Assembly: GCA_030539335.1 (NCBI GenBank)
Contig: JAUNSG010000007.1
Span: 81,946-145,945, forward strand
DNA: 64,000 bases
DNA from: Eubacteriales bacterium
GTDB taxonomy: Bacteria; Bacillota; Clostridia; Oscillospirales; Butyricicoccaceae
Direction of reading: 5' to 3'
Below, piece after piece: positions 15,929 to 24,533 of the stretch. The position numbers and the translations under genes are program-made. The notes beneath the pieces were generated by a model. The model ran no database searches, had not been told where the DNA came from, and was given only the letters and a program-made list of their open reading frames with translations. Each line of letters opens with the position of its first letter. Within the stretch, counting starts at the first letter, position 1.

Positions 15929-17056
15929 ATGCCGCAAACACTATCCACCGCAGAACTGCGCCGTCAAAACCGAAACCGAATTTACCAGCATCTGTATCAT
16001 ACCTCAGAACCGGTTACCAAACAGGCGATCTCTAAGAATCTTTCTCTGAGTCTTCCGACCATCACACAGAATTTCCGTGATTTGATGGAGTCCGGTCTGA
16101 TCCGCTGGGGACATTCTCTGGATTCGACGGGAGGCCGAAAACCCAAGACAATTGAAATCATTGACGATGCACGCATCGCCATCGGCATTGAAATTACACG
16201 GGACACGCTTCGTCTGGTCGTCGTTGACCTGCGCGGCAACCGTCTGACCGATGCCGTTGTTCCCTGCCGGTTTTCCAACGATGATTCCTACTTTACCCTG
16301 CTCAGTACGGAGGTAGAGCGACTGATTCAGAGCAATCGTCTGGACCGGAACAAGCTGCTCGGGGTGGGGATCGCGTTCCCTGGTATTTTAGCGGCAAAAA
16401 CCAGCCTCATTGAGTTGGCTCCATCGCTGAATATTCGGAAGATGATGGTAGAAACCCTGACCAAGCACATCCGTTATCCGGTTCGTGTGGAAAACGACGC
16501 GACCTCCGGTGGACGTGCTGAGACCTGGGACAGTTCGGATCAGGCGCTTCGGGCATATGTTTCGATCGGCGAAGGCGTCGGCGGATGCATCATGAATGGC
16601 AGCCAGCCGTATTTCGGCAGCAATGGCCGCGCCGGAGAATTTGGGCATATGCGTATCGTACCGGAAGGCCGCACCTGTCTCTGTGGACAAAAGGGCTGCT
16701 TTGAGGCGTATTGCTCCGCAACCCGCCTCTCGCACGACTTTGACTGTTCGCTGGACAGCTTCTTCATTCATTTAAAGGAGGGTACAACACGCTACGTCAA
16801 TGCGTGGGAGTCCTATCTCGATCATCTGGCGCTCGGGCTGAACAACATCCGCATGATGCTCGATTGTGATATCGTGCTGGGCGGTATGGTGTCGCAGTAT
16901 CTCGGCAGCTATCTCGGTGCGCTGAATGCCCGCCTGCGCGAGCTGGATTCCTTTGATTCCCCGCATCGCTATCTGACACTCAGCCGGTTGGGCGCCTACT
17001 CCAATGCAACTGGCGCTGCACTGGCTTTTATCCACGATTTTATCCGTCAAATTTAA
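15929..17056 (+). CDS. ROK-family transcriptional repressor (XylR/NagC-like)
   Basis: 375 residues. The N-terminal winged helix-turn-helix (VTKQAISKNLSLSLPTITQNF, about residues 29-50) precedes a ROK sugar-kinase-like domain with DATSGGRAE, the glycine-rich SIGEGVGGCIMNG and the zinc-binding motif TCLCGQKGCFEAYC. Family members repress sugar operons and are released by their sugar. It follows galM and immediately precedes the xylulokinase operon; repeated GACTTTT/AAAAGTC elements in that operon's promoter are candidate binding sites. Confidence 0.9.
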   Translation: MPQTLSTAELRRQNRNRIYQHLYHTSEPVTKQAISKNLSLSLPTITQNFRDLMESGLIRWGHSLDSTGGRKPKTIEIIDDARIAIGIEITRDTLRLVVVDLRGNRLTDAVVPCRFSNDDSYFTLLSTEVERLIQSNRLDRNKLLGVGIAFPGILAAKTSLIELAPSLNIRKMMVETLTKHIRYPVRVENDATSGGRAETWDSSDQALRAYVSIGEGVGGCIMNGSQPYFGSNGRAGEFGHMRIVPEGRTCLCGQKGCFEAYCSATRLSHDFDCSLDSFFIHLKEGTTRYVNAWESYLDHLALGLNNIRMMLDCDIVLGGMVSQYLGSYLGALNARLRELDSFDSPHRYLTLSRLGAYSNATGAALAFIHDFIRQI

Positions 17057-17082
17057 CGCATCGTTATTTCTGAATTTTTTCA

Positions 17083-17124
17083 CTGGGAGCGGTTCACACC
17101 GCTCTCAGTTCTTTTTGTGTTTTG
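17083..17124 (+). terminator. Terminator after the ROK gene
   Basis: 11-bp stem CTGGGAGCGGT / ACCGCTCTCAG with a 4-nt loop, then TTCTTTTTGTGTTTT. Confidence 0.85.
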
Positions 17125-17188
17125 TTACAAATTATACCCCTCATTTTTACCCAAAATCACAAAAATAATTTATTTTTCTCTCTAGCTA

Positions 17189-17254
17189 TTGACTTTTAAA
17201 ATAAATGAAGTATTATAAATACATAAGTTTTAAAAAAGTCGTTATCAAAAGTCA
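17189..17254 (+). promoter_or_regulatory. Promoter and probable repressor operators of the xylB operon
   Basis: TTGACT (17189-17194), 16-bp spacer, TATTAT (17211-17216). GACTTTTAAAA at 17191-17201 is inverted relative to TTTTAAAAAAGTC (17228-17240), and a further AAAAGTC is at 17247-17253, so the -10 region is flanked by repeats. The neighbouring ROK protein is the obvious candidate to bind them. Confidence 0.55.
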
Positions 17255-17278
17255 ATTTCATGAAAGGAGGATTTCTCT

Positions 17279-18802
17279 TTGAACTATCTATTAGGTGTTG
17301 ACATTGGTACATCCGGAACCAAAACGGTCTTATTCGATCTGTCCGGAAATGTGCTTGGCAGCTGCACCGTCGAGTATCCGCTGTATCAGCCCAAAAACGG
17401 CTGGGCCGAGCAGGATCCCGAAGAATGGTGGGCCGCCGTGTGTGAGAGCATTCAGGGTGCCATTGCCAAGGCCGGAGCGAATCCAGCCGAAATCGGTGGC
17501 ATCGGGCTTTCCGGACAGATGCATGGTCTGGTCATGCTGGATGCCGACGGCAAGGTTCTCCGCCGCAGCATCATCTGGTGCGATCAGCGAACCGGAAAGG
17601 AATGCGACGAAATTCACGAAAAGGTCGGCAAGTCCCGTCTGATCGAGCTGACCGCCAATCCGGCGCTGACCGGCTGGACCTCGACCAAGATCCTTTGGGT
17701 CCGCAACCATGAACCGGAAATTTATGAAAAATGCCGTCATATTCTGCTTCCAAAGGATTTTATCCGCTATCGTCTGACCGGAGAATTTGCCACGGAGGTA
17801 TCGGATGCATCCGGCATGGGGCTTCTGGATGTCCCCAACCGCTGCTGGAGCGAGGAAGTACTCGAAAAGCTCGGCATTGACAAGTCGCTTCTGGCTACAG
17901 TTTACGAAAGCCCGGAGATCACCGGCAAGGTCACGCCGCAGGCGGCGGAGGCCACCGGACTGACGGCTGGCACGATCGTTGTCGGCGGCGCCGGAGACAA
18001 TGCAGCCGCTGCCGTCGGTACCGGCGTGGTAACGGATGGCAGTGCATTTACGACGATTGGCACCTCTGGTGTCGTCTTTGCACACACCAGCGACATTTCC
18101 ATCGACCCAAAGGGCCGCGTCCACACGTTCTGCTGTGCGGTTCCGGGAGCTTGGCACGTCATGGGTGTGACGCAGGCGGCTGGTCTGTCGCTCAAATGGT
18201 ATCGTGACACCTTCTGTCAGCAGGAAATTGACCTCGCTGCTGAGCAGGATGTCGATCCGTACTACATTATGGACAAACAGGCCGAAGCGGTTCCGATCGG
18301 CTCCAACAAGCTGATCTATCTCCCCTATCTGATGGGCGAACGCACGCCGCATCTTGATCCGAACTGCCGTGGTGCATTCATTGGCCTGTCGGCAATTCAT
18401 ACCCGTCAGGATCTGCTCCGTGCCGTTATGGAGGGCGTTACCTTCAGTCTGCGCGACTGTGCTGAGGTTCTCTCGGAAATGGGCGTCCATCCGACCCGAA
18501 TGCTCGCATGCGGCGGCGGTGGTACCAGCAAGCTGTGGAGACAGATGCTGGCTGATGTGCTGGCTTGTCCGGTTTCGACCTGCGCCAGCAAGGAAGGTCC
18601 GGCGCTCGGCGTCGCGATCCTCGCCGGTGTCGGCTGTGGTGCCTATTCCTCCGTCGAGCAGGGCTGTGAAACCGTCATCCAGATCAATGATCCGCAGCCG
18701 CCCATTGAGGAAAACAAGGCAGCTTATGCCCGCGTCTACGATATCTACCGTGCACTGTATCCGAGCTTAAAGGCACAGTATGCAGCACTGGCGGAACTCT
18801 AA
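17279..18802 (+). CDS. xylB: Xylulokinase
   Basis: 507 residues, FGGY family: N-terminal LGVDIGTSGTKTVLFD, GLSGQMHGLVMLD (xylulokinase-typical), ASGMGLLDV, GAGDNAAAAVG and C-terminal ACGGGGTSKLWRQMLADV. It phosphorylates D-xylulose to xylulose-5-phosphate. It starts with TTG at 17279, supported by AAAGGAGG eight to ten bases upstream and by the protein beginning exactly at the family N-terminus. It is the first gene of a three-gene cassette with DUF4867 and a fucose-isomerase-like protein. Confidence 0.92.
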   Translation: MNYLLGVDIGTSGTKTVLFDLSGNVLGSCTVEYPLYQPKNGWAEQDPEEWWAAVCESIQGAIAKAGANPAEIGGIGLSGQMHGLVMLDADGKVLRRSIIWCDQRTGKECDEIHEKVGKSRLIELTANPALTGWTSTKILWVRNHEPEIYEKCRHILLPKDFIRYRLTGEFATEVSDASGMGLLDVPNRCWSEEVLEKLGIDKSLLATVYESPEITGKVTPQAAEATGLTAGTIVVGGAGDNAAAAVGTGVVTDGSAFTTIGTSGVVFAHTSDISIDPKGRVHTFCCAVPGAWHVMGVTQAAGLSLKWYRDTFCQQEIDLAAEQDVDPYYIMDKQAEAVPIGSNKLIYLPYLMGERTPHLDPNCRGAFIGLSAIHTRQDLLRAVMEGVTFSLRDCAEVLSEMGVHPTRMLACGGGGTSKLWRQMLADVLACPVSTCASKEGPALGVAILAGVGCGAYSSVEQGCETVIQINDPQPPIEENKAAYARVYDIYRALYPSLKAQYAALAEL

Positions 18803-18817
18803 AGGAGGAAAAATGGT

Positions 18818-19456
18818 ATGAAGATTCAATCCGTTTTTGATCCGGCATTTGCGCGCTATGGCAAGGTCATCGAAGGACTGGATACTACAGCTTTGATCAC
18901 AGCGTTGGAGGCCAACACGGAACAGCCGGAAGATGCGGTGATCTATGTTCCCTCCTCGTCTGTGCTCGAGGCAACCGACCTGTATCCGATCCTGCGCGAC
19001 AATGTCTATGGCGGTATGCCAATCCAGATCGGCTATTGCAACGGAAGCAATACCAAGCTCAACTGCGTGGAATATCACCGCGACAGTGAAATCAACATTC
19101 CGGCACATGATATGATCTTCCTCGTTGCCGGGGAGAGCGATTTAGTAGACGGTCATCTGGACACCGCGAAGATTGAGGCATTCCGCGCTCCGGGCGGTGC
19201 AGCGGTCGAGCTGTATGCAACCACTTTGCATTACGCACCGTGCAACAGCGTCGCCGGACAGGGCTTCCGTGTGGCTGTCGTTCTGCCGAAGGGCACCAAT
19301 ACCGACAAGCCGGCAATGACCAACTGCACGCCGGAGGATGCCCTCCTGTGGGCGCGCAACAAGTGGCTGATTGCCCATCCGGATACCACCGAGGCAGCGG
19401 ATGGCGCTTTCGTCGGGCTGGACGGCGAAAACCCGGACATTGCCGATCTGATCTGA
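18818..19456 (+). CDS. DUF4867 family protein
   Basis: 212 residues resembling the DUF4867 family that accompanies sugar isomerase/kinase genes in Clostridia. Features include FAPAFARYGKVIEG-like N-terminus, PIQIGYCNGSNTKLNCVEYHRDSEINIP and YATTLHYAPC, which suggest a cupin-like metal-binding barrel with His/Glu ligands. The function is not established; a sugar mutarotase or lactone-handling role is possible. AAAGGAGG precedes the ATG, 15 bp after xylB. Confidence 0.7.
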   Translation: MKIQSVFDPAFARYGKVIEGLDTTALITALEANTEQPEDAVIYVPSSSVLEATDLYPILRDNVYGGMPIQIGYCNGSNTKLNCVEYHRDSEINIPAHDMIFLVAGESDLVDGHLDTAKIEAFRAPGGAAVELYATTLHYAPCNSVAGQGFRVAVVLPKGTNTDKPAMTNCTPEDALLWARNKWLIAHPDTTEAADGAFVGLDGENPDIADLI

Positions 19457-19512
19457 GCAAACAACATTTTATTTCTGTGTGAGTTAACATAGTGTGAGAG
19501 TAACAATAGAGA

Positions 19513-19538
19513 AAACGGTATGATGTGAGATACCGTTT
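19513..19538 (+). other. Intercistronic hairpin between DUF4867 and the isomerase gene
   Basis: 9-bp perfect stem AAACGGTAT / ATACCGTTT with an 8-nt loop and no T-tract, so probably an mRNA-processing or stability element rather than a terminator. Confidence 0.5.
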
Positions 19539-19621
19539 GTAAAACAAGGGAGAATTGGAACGACGGATCGTTTTGCGGTTTTGTGCCTTCCACTCCCGCC
19601 CCAAACTAGGAGGAATTCTTT

Positions 19622-21106
19622 ATGGTAAACATTCCTGAAGTCAAGCTGGGTATTGTAGCGGTCAGCCGTGACTGCTTCCCGATGAGCCTTTCCGAAGGCC
19701 GCCGCAAGGCAATTGTAAAAGAATACAGCGAAAAATACGGTGCACTCTATGAATGTCCGATTGGCATTGAAAATGAGCTGGATATGCTCAAGGCCATCGA
19801 GGACATCAACAAGGCAGAGGTCAACGCACTGGTTGTCTTCCTCGGCAACTTTGGTCCGGAGACCCCGGAAACACTGCTTGCCAAGCATTTTGACGGACCG
19901 GTTATGTATGTATCCGCTGCCGAAGGCGACGGCGATATGATCAACGGCCGCGGCGATGCGTACTGCGGTATGCTGAACTGCTCGTACAATCTCGGTCTGC
20001 GCCACCTCAAGGGCTATATCCCGGAATACCCGGTCGGCACCGCAGCAGAAATCGCCGACATGATGAATGAATTCGTCCCGATCGCCCGTGCAATCATCGG
20101 TGTTTCCAACCTGAAGATCATCACCTTTGGCCCGCGTCCGCAGGACTTCTTCGCCTGCAACGCACCGATTCAGGGACTGTATGAATTGGGCGTGGAGATC
20201 GAAGAGAACTCCGAGCTTGACCTGCTCGTCTCCTATCAGGAGCACGAAAACGATCCGCGCATCCCCGAGGTCTGCGCAGACATGGCGAAGGAGATGGGCG
20301 AAGGAAGCTACTATCCGGATCTGAGTGTCCGCATGGCACAGTTTGAGCTGACGCTGCTTGACTGGGCGGAGAACCATAAGGGTTCGAAAAAATATGTCGC
20401 ATTTGCCGACAAGTGCTGGCCGGCTTTCCCGTCCCAGTTCGGTTTTGAGCCGTGTTATGTCAACAGCCGTCTGGTTTCCCGCGGCATTCCGGTTTCCTGT
20501 GAAGTGGACATCTACGGCGCTTTGTCCGAGTACATCGGCATGTGTGTTTCCGGCGACACCGTCACGCTGCTGGATATCAACAACTCCGTACCGAAGTACA
20601 TCTACGACGAAGACATCAAGGGCAAGTATGATTACGACATCACAGATACCTTCATGGGCTTCCACTGCGGCAACACGCCGGAATGCAAGATGTGTGCGAG
20701 CCGTGCGGTCAAGTATCAGCTGATTCAGCATCGTCTGCTTGAGCCGGAAGGCAGTGATCCGGATTTCACCCGCGGCACCCTGGAGGGCGACATCGCGGCA
20801 TCGGACATCACCTTTTATCGCCTGCAGTGTGACAGCGATGGAAACCTGCGCAGCTACATCGCAGAGGGCGAGATTCTGGACGTCCCGACCCGTTCGTTCG
20901 GCGGCATCGGTATTTTCGCCATTCCGGAAATGGGACGCTTCTACCGCCATGTCCTGATTCAGAAGCGTTACCCGCATCACGGTGCGGTTGCCTTCGGACA
21001 TTATGGCAAGGCTTTGTTTGAAGTACTCAAGTACCTCGGCATTCAGGACATTGCCTACAATCAGCCGGCTTCCCTGCCGTATCCGACCGAGAATCCGTTT
21101 AAGTAA
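19622..21106 (+). CDS. L-fucose/L-arabinose isomerase-family protein
   Basis: 494 residues related to the fucose-isomerase-like group (COG2407): LGIVAVSRDCFPMSL at the N-terminus, VFLGNFGPETPE, KIITFGPRPQDFFACNAP, CWPAFPSQFGFEPCYVNSRL, and metal-ligand-like E/D/H residues (CEVDIYGALSEY, GFHCGN). Family members isomerise aldoses and ketoses or process sugar derivatives. With no classical XylA in the window, it may supply the ketopentose for the adjacent xylulokinase; the actual substrate is inferred only. AGGAGG precedes the ATG. Confidence 0.82.
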   Translation: MVNIPEVKLGIVAVSRDCFPMSLSEGRRKAIVKEYSEKYGALYECPIGIENELDMLKAIEDINKAEVNALVVFLGNFGPETPETLLAKHFDGPVMYVSAAEGDGDMINGRGDAYCGMLNCSYNLGLRHLKGYIPEYPVGTAAEIADMMNEFVPIARAIIGVSNLKIITFGPRPQDFFACNAPIQGLYELGVEIEENSELDLLVSYQEHENDPRIPEVCADMAKEMGEGSYYPDLSVRMAQFELTLLDWAENHKGSKKYVAFADKCWPAFPSQFGFEPCYVNSRLVSRGIPVSCEVDIYGALSEYIGMCVSGDTVTLLDINNSVPKYIYDEDIKGKYDYDITDTFMGFHCGNTPECKMCASRAVKYQLIQHRLLEPEGSDPDFTRGTLEGDIAASDITFYRLQCDSDGNLRSYIAEGEILDVPTRSFGGIGIFAIPEMGRFYRHVLIQKRYPHHGAVAFGHYGKALFEVLKYLGIQDIAYNQPASLPYPTENPFK

Positions 21107-21165
21107 ACGATTGTCTGCATTTTATACGCAAGAATCCAACCACTATTCCAAAATTCCCCATAGCA

Positions 21166-21206
21166 AACCGATCCCGTGCAGCACTGTGCGGGGTCGGTTC
21201 GTTTTC
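21166..21206 (+). terminator. Terminator of the xylB operon
   Basis: Stem AACCGATCCC / GGGGTCGGTT (one G-T pair) followed by CGTTTTCCCC. Confidence 0.7.
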
Positions 21207-21209
21207 CCC

Positions 21210-21238
21210 TTGACTTTTCTCCCACCTGCGCGTATACT
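21210..21238 (+). promoter_or_regulatory. Sigma-A promoter of the queuosine operon
   Basis: TTGACT (21210-21215), 17-bp spacer, TATACT (21233-21238), just upstream of the preQ1 aptamer. Confidence 0.75.
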
Positions 21239-21254
21239 CTATACATATGTAAAT

Positions 21255-21347
21255 CAGACAGTTCGTTTGCACCATCCTGTCTATAAACAAAACCAGGGCT
21301 GTTTGTAAGATTTTTTGCAGGCATCCCATGCGGATGCCTGTTTTTTT
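21255..21347 (+). promoter_or_regulatory. preQ1-I riboswitch with terminator
   Basis: The P1 stem AGACAG (21256-21261) / CTGTCT (21277-21282) encloses a loop with TTTG (21266-21269). That can pair with CAAA (21288-21291) in the A-rich tail ATAAACAAAACC, giving the H-type pseudoknot of class I preQ1 aptamers. A perfect 9-bp terminator follows (CAGGCATCC / GGATGCCTG, 21318-21340, then T7). It sits directly before queD and should shut off the preQ1 operon when preQ1 is plentiful. Confidence 0.85.
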
Positions 21348-21368
21348 ATTCTTGAAGGAGATATTGTT

Positions 21369-21800
21369 ATGTACCGACTGCAAACGGAACATTCCTTTGA
21401 CGCCGCGCATTTCCTCGCCGATTATCAGGGGAAATGTCACAACATTCACGGTCATCACTGGCGCGTTGTGCTGGAAATCCAGGGCAGCCAGCTCCAGACC
21501 GACCGCCAGCAGAATGGTATGCTTGTGGACTTCTCCTCGGTCAAGCATGACCTGCGGGAAGTAGTCGATGCATTGGATCATACGTTTATCATCGAACGGG
21601 GCACCCTGCCCCCTGCGTTGTGCGAGGCGCTTCGTGGGGAGGACTTTTCTCTCACCGAAGTTGATTTCCGTCCCACGGCGGAGAATTTTGCAAAGTATTT
21701 TTATGACAAGCTGACTGCCTGCGGCTATCCGGTTTATTGCTGTTCGGTCTACGAAACTCCGGTCAACTGCGCGCAGTATTGTGGAGAGGAGAACGCATGA
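21369..21800 (+). CDS. queD: 6-carboxy-5,6,7,8-tetrahydropterin synthase
   Basis: 143 residues. The zinc ligands are in FDAAHFL and CHNIHGHHWRV; the catalytic Cys is in GKCHN; DALDHTFI and PTAENFAKY complete the family pattern. It converts dihydroneopterin triphosphate into carboxytetrahydropterin, the second step to preQ0. The start at 21369 follows GAAGGAGA. Its stop overlaps queE as ATGA. Confidence 0.94.
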   Translation: MYRLQTEHSFDAAHFLADYQGKCHNIHGHHWRVVLEIQGSQLQTDRQQNGMLVDFSSVKHDLREVVDALDHTFIIERGTLPPALCEALRGEDFSLTEVDFRPTAENFAKYFYDKLTACGYPVYCCSVYETPVNCAQYCGEENA

Positions 21801-22465
21801 TGCCTACCTATCCGGTTGCGGAAATCTTCACCAGCATCAACGGCGAGGGGGTCTTGGCCGGTCAGCTTGCGGTTTTTGTCCGCTTCACCGGCTGCAATCT
21901 GCGCTGTTCGTTCTGTGACACCATGTGGGCCAACGAACCAAACGCCCCCCATCAGGATATGACGGCGGAGCAGATTGTGCGGGCGGTTCTGGATACGGGC
22001 ATGCACAACGTCACACTGACCGGCGGTGAACCACTGCTTCAGTCTCATATGTATGAGCTGCTGTCGCTGTTTGCGGAACATCCACAGCTTCACATCGAAA
22101 TCGAGACCAATGGCAGTATGGATCTTTCCCCTTACCGCACGATTCCACAGGTCACCTTCACCATGGACTGTAAGCTTTCATGCAGTGGCATGCAGGATCG
22201 TATGCTGGAGGGAAATTTTTCACTCCTGCGGTCATGCGATACGGTGAAATTCGTCGCAGGCACCCGGGACGATTTGGAACAGGCATGGGCAATCACACGG
22301 AAGCACCACCTTCTCGATCGCTGTCATGTCTATTTAAGCCCGGTATTCGGTGCCATCGAACCGACGGAAATTGTCGATTTTATGAAGGAACACCGGTGGA
22401 ATGGTGCCACCATGCAGCTGCAGCTGCATAAATTCATCTGGGATCCGAACGCGCGCGGCGTGTGA
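21797..22465 (+). CDS. queE: 7-carboxy-7-deazaguanine synthase (radical SAM)
   Basis: 222 residues. The N-terminus has [17 protein letters not shown]. The cluster motif CX3CX2C is in [16 protein letters not shown] and the SAM motif is [10 protein letters not shown]. It contracts the pterin ring to the 7-deazapurine. GAGGAG precedes the ATG at 21797, which overlaps the queD stop; an adjacent ATG at 21800 is also possible. Confidence 0.94.
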   Translation: MMPTYPVAEIFTSINGEGVLAGQLAVFVRFTGCNLRCSFCDTMWANEPNAPHQDMTAEQIVRAVLDTGMHNVTLTGGEPLLQSHMYELLSLFAEHPQLHIEIETNGSMDLSPYRTIPQVTFTMDCKLSCSGMQDRMLEGNFSLLRSCDTVKFVAGTRDDLEQAWAITRKHHLLDRCHVYLSPVFGAIEPTEIVDFMKEHRWNGATMQLQLHKFIWDPNARGV

Positions 22466-22494
22466 TCGGACAAACGAAAAGAGGAAGCAAGCAT

Positions 22495-23070
22495 ATGGCT
22501 ATTGATACACAGGCAATTAAAGAGCACATCCGCGGGATTCTGGTTGCACTTGGCGACGATCCGGACCGCGAGGGCCTCAAGGACACCCCTGACCGTGTTG
22601 CGCGCATGTATCAGGAAGTGTTTGAAGGAATGCAGTATACAAATCGGGAAATCGCAGAGATGTTTGACAAAACCTTTGCAGAAGAAATGGATTTTGTCAC
22701 GGATTCGCGCGATATGGTCATCGTCCGTGACATCCAATTGTTCAGCTACTGTGAGCATCACATCGCACTGATGTATGACATGACGGCAACTGTTGCCTAT
22801 ATCCCGAACGGCAAAGTAATCGGATTGAGTAAAATCGCCCGCATTGCTGACATGGTCTCGAAACGTTTGCAGCTTCAGGAGCGCATTGGGACAGACATTG
22901 CAGAGATCCTGCAAATGGTAACTGCGTCGGAGGATGTCGCTGTCCTGATTCAAGGCTCCCACAGCTGCATGACCGCACGCGGCATCCGTCAGGCCAATGC
23001 CAAAACAACAACGACAACCCTGCGCGGCCGCTTCCGCACCGATCCGGCCTTACAGATGCAGCTCAAATAA
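22495..23070 (+). CDS. folE: GTP cyclohydrolase I
   Basis: 191 residues: [16 protein letters not shown], the zinc-binding [18 protein letters not shown], and [10 protein letters not shown] with the third zinc ligand. It makes 7,8-dihydroneopterin triphosphate from GTP, the shared precursor of queuosine and folate. No other folE is seen in this window and the folate operon at 1.1-5.1 kb lacks one, so this gene may serve both. AGAGGAAG precedes the ATG at 22495. Confidence 0.96.
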   Translation: MAIDTQAIKEHIRGILVALGDDPDREGLKDTPDRVARMYQEVFEGMQYTNREIAEMFDKTFAEEMDFVTDSRDMVIVRDIQLFSYCEHHIALMYDMTATVAYIPNGKVIGLSKIARIADMVSKRLQLQERIGTDIAEILQMVTASEDVAVLIQGSHSCMTARGIRQANAKTTTTTLRGRFRTDPALQMQLK

Positions 23071-23082
23071 AAGGAGATCGTT

Positions 23083-23778
23083 ATGAAAGCACTTGTGTTA
23101 TCCAGCGGCGGTGTGGACAGCACCACCTGTCTCGGACTCGCCATTTCCAAATACGGCAGAGAAAATGTCGTCGCACTGGCAATTACCTATGGACAGAAGC
23201 ACGACAAGGAGGTACAGGCTGCCCGCGCGGTTGCCGCCCATTACGGTGTGGAACTCATCGAGCTGGATCTGTCCCTCATCTTCCAATACGACACGACCTG
23301 TTCCCTGCTCACCGGTTCGGAACAGGAAATCCCAAAGGAATCCTACGCCGAGCAGTTGAAAAAGACCGATGGCAAGCCGGTTTCGACCTATGTCCCCTTC
23401 CGCAACGGTTTGTTCCTATCCTCTGCGGCGAGCATTGCTCTTTCCAAGAATTGCAGTGTCATTTACTACGGCGCGCACAGTGACGACGCCGCTGGAAATG
23501 CCTATCCGGATTGCAGCGATGCATTCAACAATGCAATGAACCAGGCCATTTCCCTTGGCAGCGGTGATCAGCTTCATATCGAAGCGCCTTTCGTCAAGCT
23601 GACCAAGGCAGATGTGGTAAAAATCGGCTTGGAACTTGGCGTCCCCTACGAATTGACCTGGAGCTGCTACGAGGGCAGGGAGATGCCCTGCGGCACTTGT
23701 GGTACCTGCCGTGACCGCGCCGCAGCCTTTGCAGCCAATGGCGTGACGGACCCGGCACAGAAAGGGGAATCGAAATGA
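23083..23778 (+). CDS. queC: 7-cyano-7-deazaguanine (preQ0) synthase
   Basis: 231 residues. The PP-loop is [16 protein letters not shown], the middle has [17 protein letters not shown] and [16 protein letters not shown], and the C-terminal zinc site is [15 protein letters not shown]. It converts CDG to preQ0 using ATP and ammonia. AAAGGAGA precedes the ATG. It overlaps queF by 4 bp (ATGA). Confidence 0.96.
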   Translation: MKALVLSSGGVDSTTCLGLAISKYGRENVVALAITYGQKHDKEVQAARAVAAHYGVELIELDLSLIFQYDTTCSLLTGSEQEIPKESYAEQLKKTDGKPVSTYVPFRNGLFLSSAASIALSKNCSVIYYGAHSDDAAGNAYPDCSDAFNNAMNQAISLGSGDQLHIEAPFVKLTKADVVKIGLELGVPYELTWSCYEGREMPCGTCGTCRDRAAAFAANGVTDPAQKGESK

Positions 23779-24272
23779 CCGGACGAACCAACGAAGAAAC
23801 CAGCGGGATTACGCTGCTTGGCAATCAGCACACAAAGTATCGCGATGATTATGCACCGGAAGTTCTGGAGACCTTCCCGAACAAGCATCCGGACAATGAT
23901 TATTTCGTCAAGTTCAACTGCCCGGAATTTACGAGTCTGTGCCCGATTACCGGACAACCGGACTTTGCTACCATCACCATTTCCTATATCCCGGGAGAAC
24001 GCATGGTGGAGAGCAAATCGCTCAAGCTGTATCTGTTCAGCTTCCGCAATCACGGTGATTTCCACGAGGATTGCGTCAATATCATCATGAAGGATCTCAT
24101 CCGGCTGATGAATCCCAAATACATCGAAGTGTGGGGGAAATTTACCCCCCGCGGTGGAATCTCCATCGATCCCTACTGCAATTATGGCAGACCGGACACC
24201 AAATGGGAACAGGTCGCATGGAATCGCATGATGAACCACGACCTGTATCCGGAAAAAGTCGATAACCGTTAA
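23775..24272 (+). CDS. queF: preQ0 reductase (7-cyano-7-deazaguanine reductase)
   Basis: 165 residues, short (YkvM) type: the catalytic Cys is in [17 protein letters not shown], followed by [28 protein letters not shown]. It performs the NADPH-dependent reduction of preQ0 to preQ1, the ligand of the riboswitch at the head of the operon. It is the last gene, followed by a strong terminator. Confidence 0.96.
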   Translation: MTGRTNEETSGITLLGNQHTKYRDDYAPEVLETFPNKHPDNDYFVKFNCPEFTSLCPITGQPDFATITISYIPGERMVESKSLKLYLFSFRNHGDFHEDCVNIIMKDLIRLMNPKYIEVWGKFTPRGGISIDPYCNYGRPDTKWEQVAWNRMMNHDLYPEKVDNR

Positions 24273-24302
24273 TAAAAAAGGAAAACAATATATGGAAAAT
24301 TT

Positions 24303-24338
24303 AAAGCCCCGATACCATATCGGGGCTTTGTTCTTCTT
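24303..24338 (+). terminator. Terminator of the queuosine operon
   Basis: 11-bp perfect stem AAAGCCCCGAT / ATCGGGGCTTT with a 5-nt loop and T-rich downstream bases. Confidence 0.85.
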
Positions 24339-24419
24339 TCAACGGCAATCTGTGTATCTTTCGATACACCGAATTCGATAAATTACATAATAAATCAACA
24401 ATAAAAGTAATATTTTTTG

Positions 24420-24448
24420 TTGAAATCATCGTCTATAGGTGATACAAT
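24420..24448 (+). promoter_or_regulatory. Promoter of the membrane pyrophosphatase gene
   Basis: TTGAAA (24420-24425), 17-bp spacer, TACAAT (24443-24448), 85 bp before the start codon. Apart from this and the preceding terminator I see nothing else in 24339-24533. Confidence 0.65.
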
Positions 24449-24533
24449 ATAGAACGTATAGGGCAATATCGCTACCGGCTCGAAGCGTCCCTGTTACCAA
24501 TTTAATTATCGGCCGGAAAGGAGTGTACATATT

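Noticed and set aside
19484..21001. Minus-strand open frame of 505 codons
   Set aside because: Antisense shadow of the fucose-isomerase-like gene; low-complexity hydrophobic translation without motifs or ribosome site.
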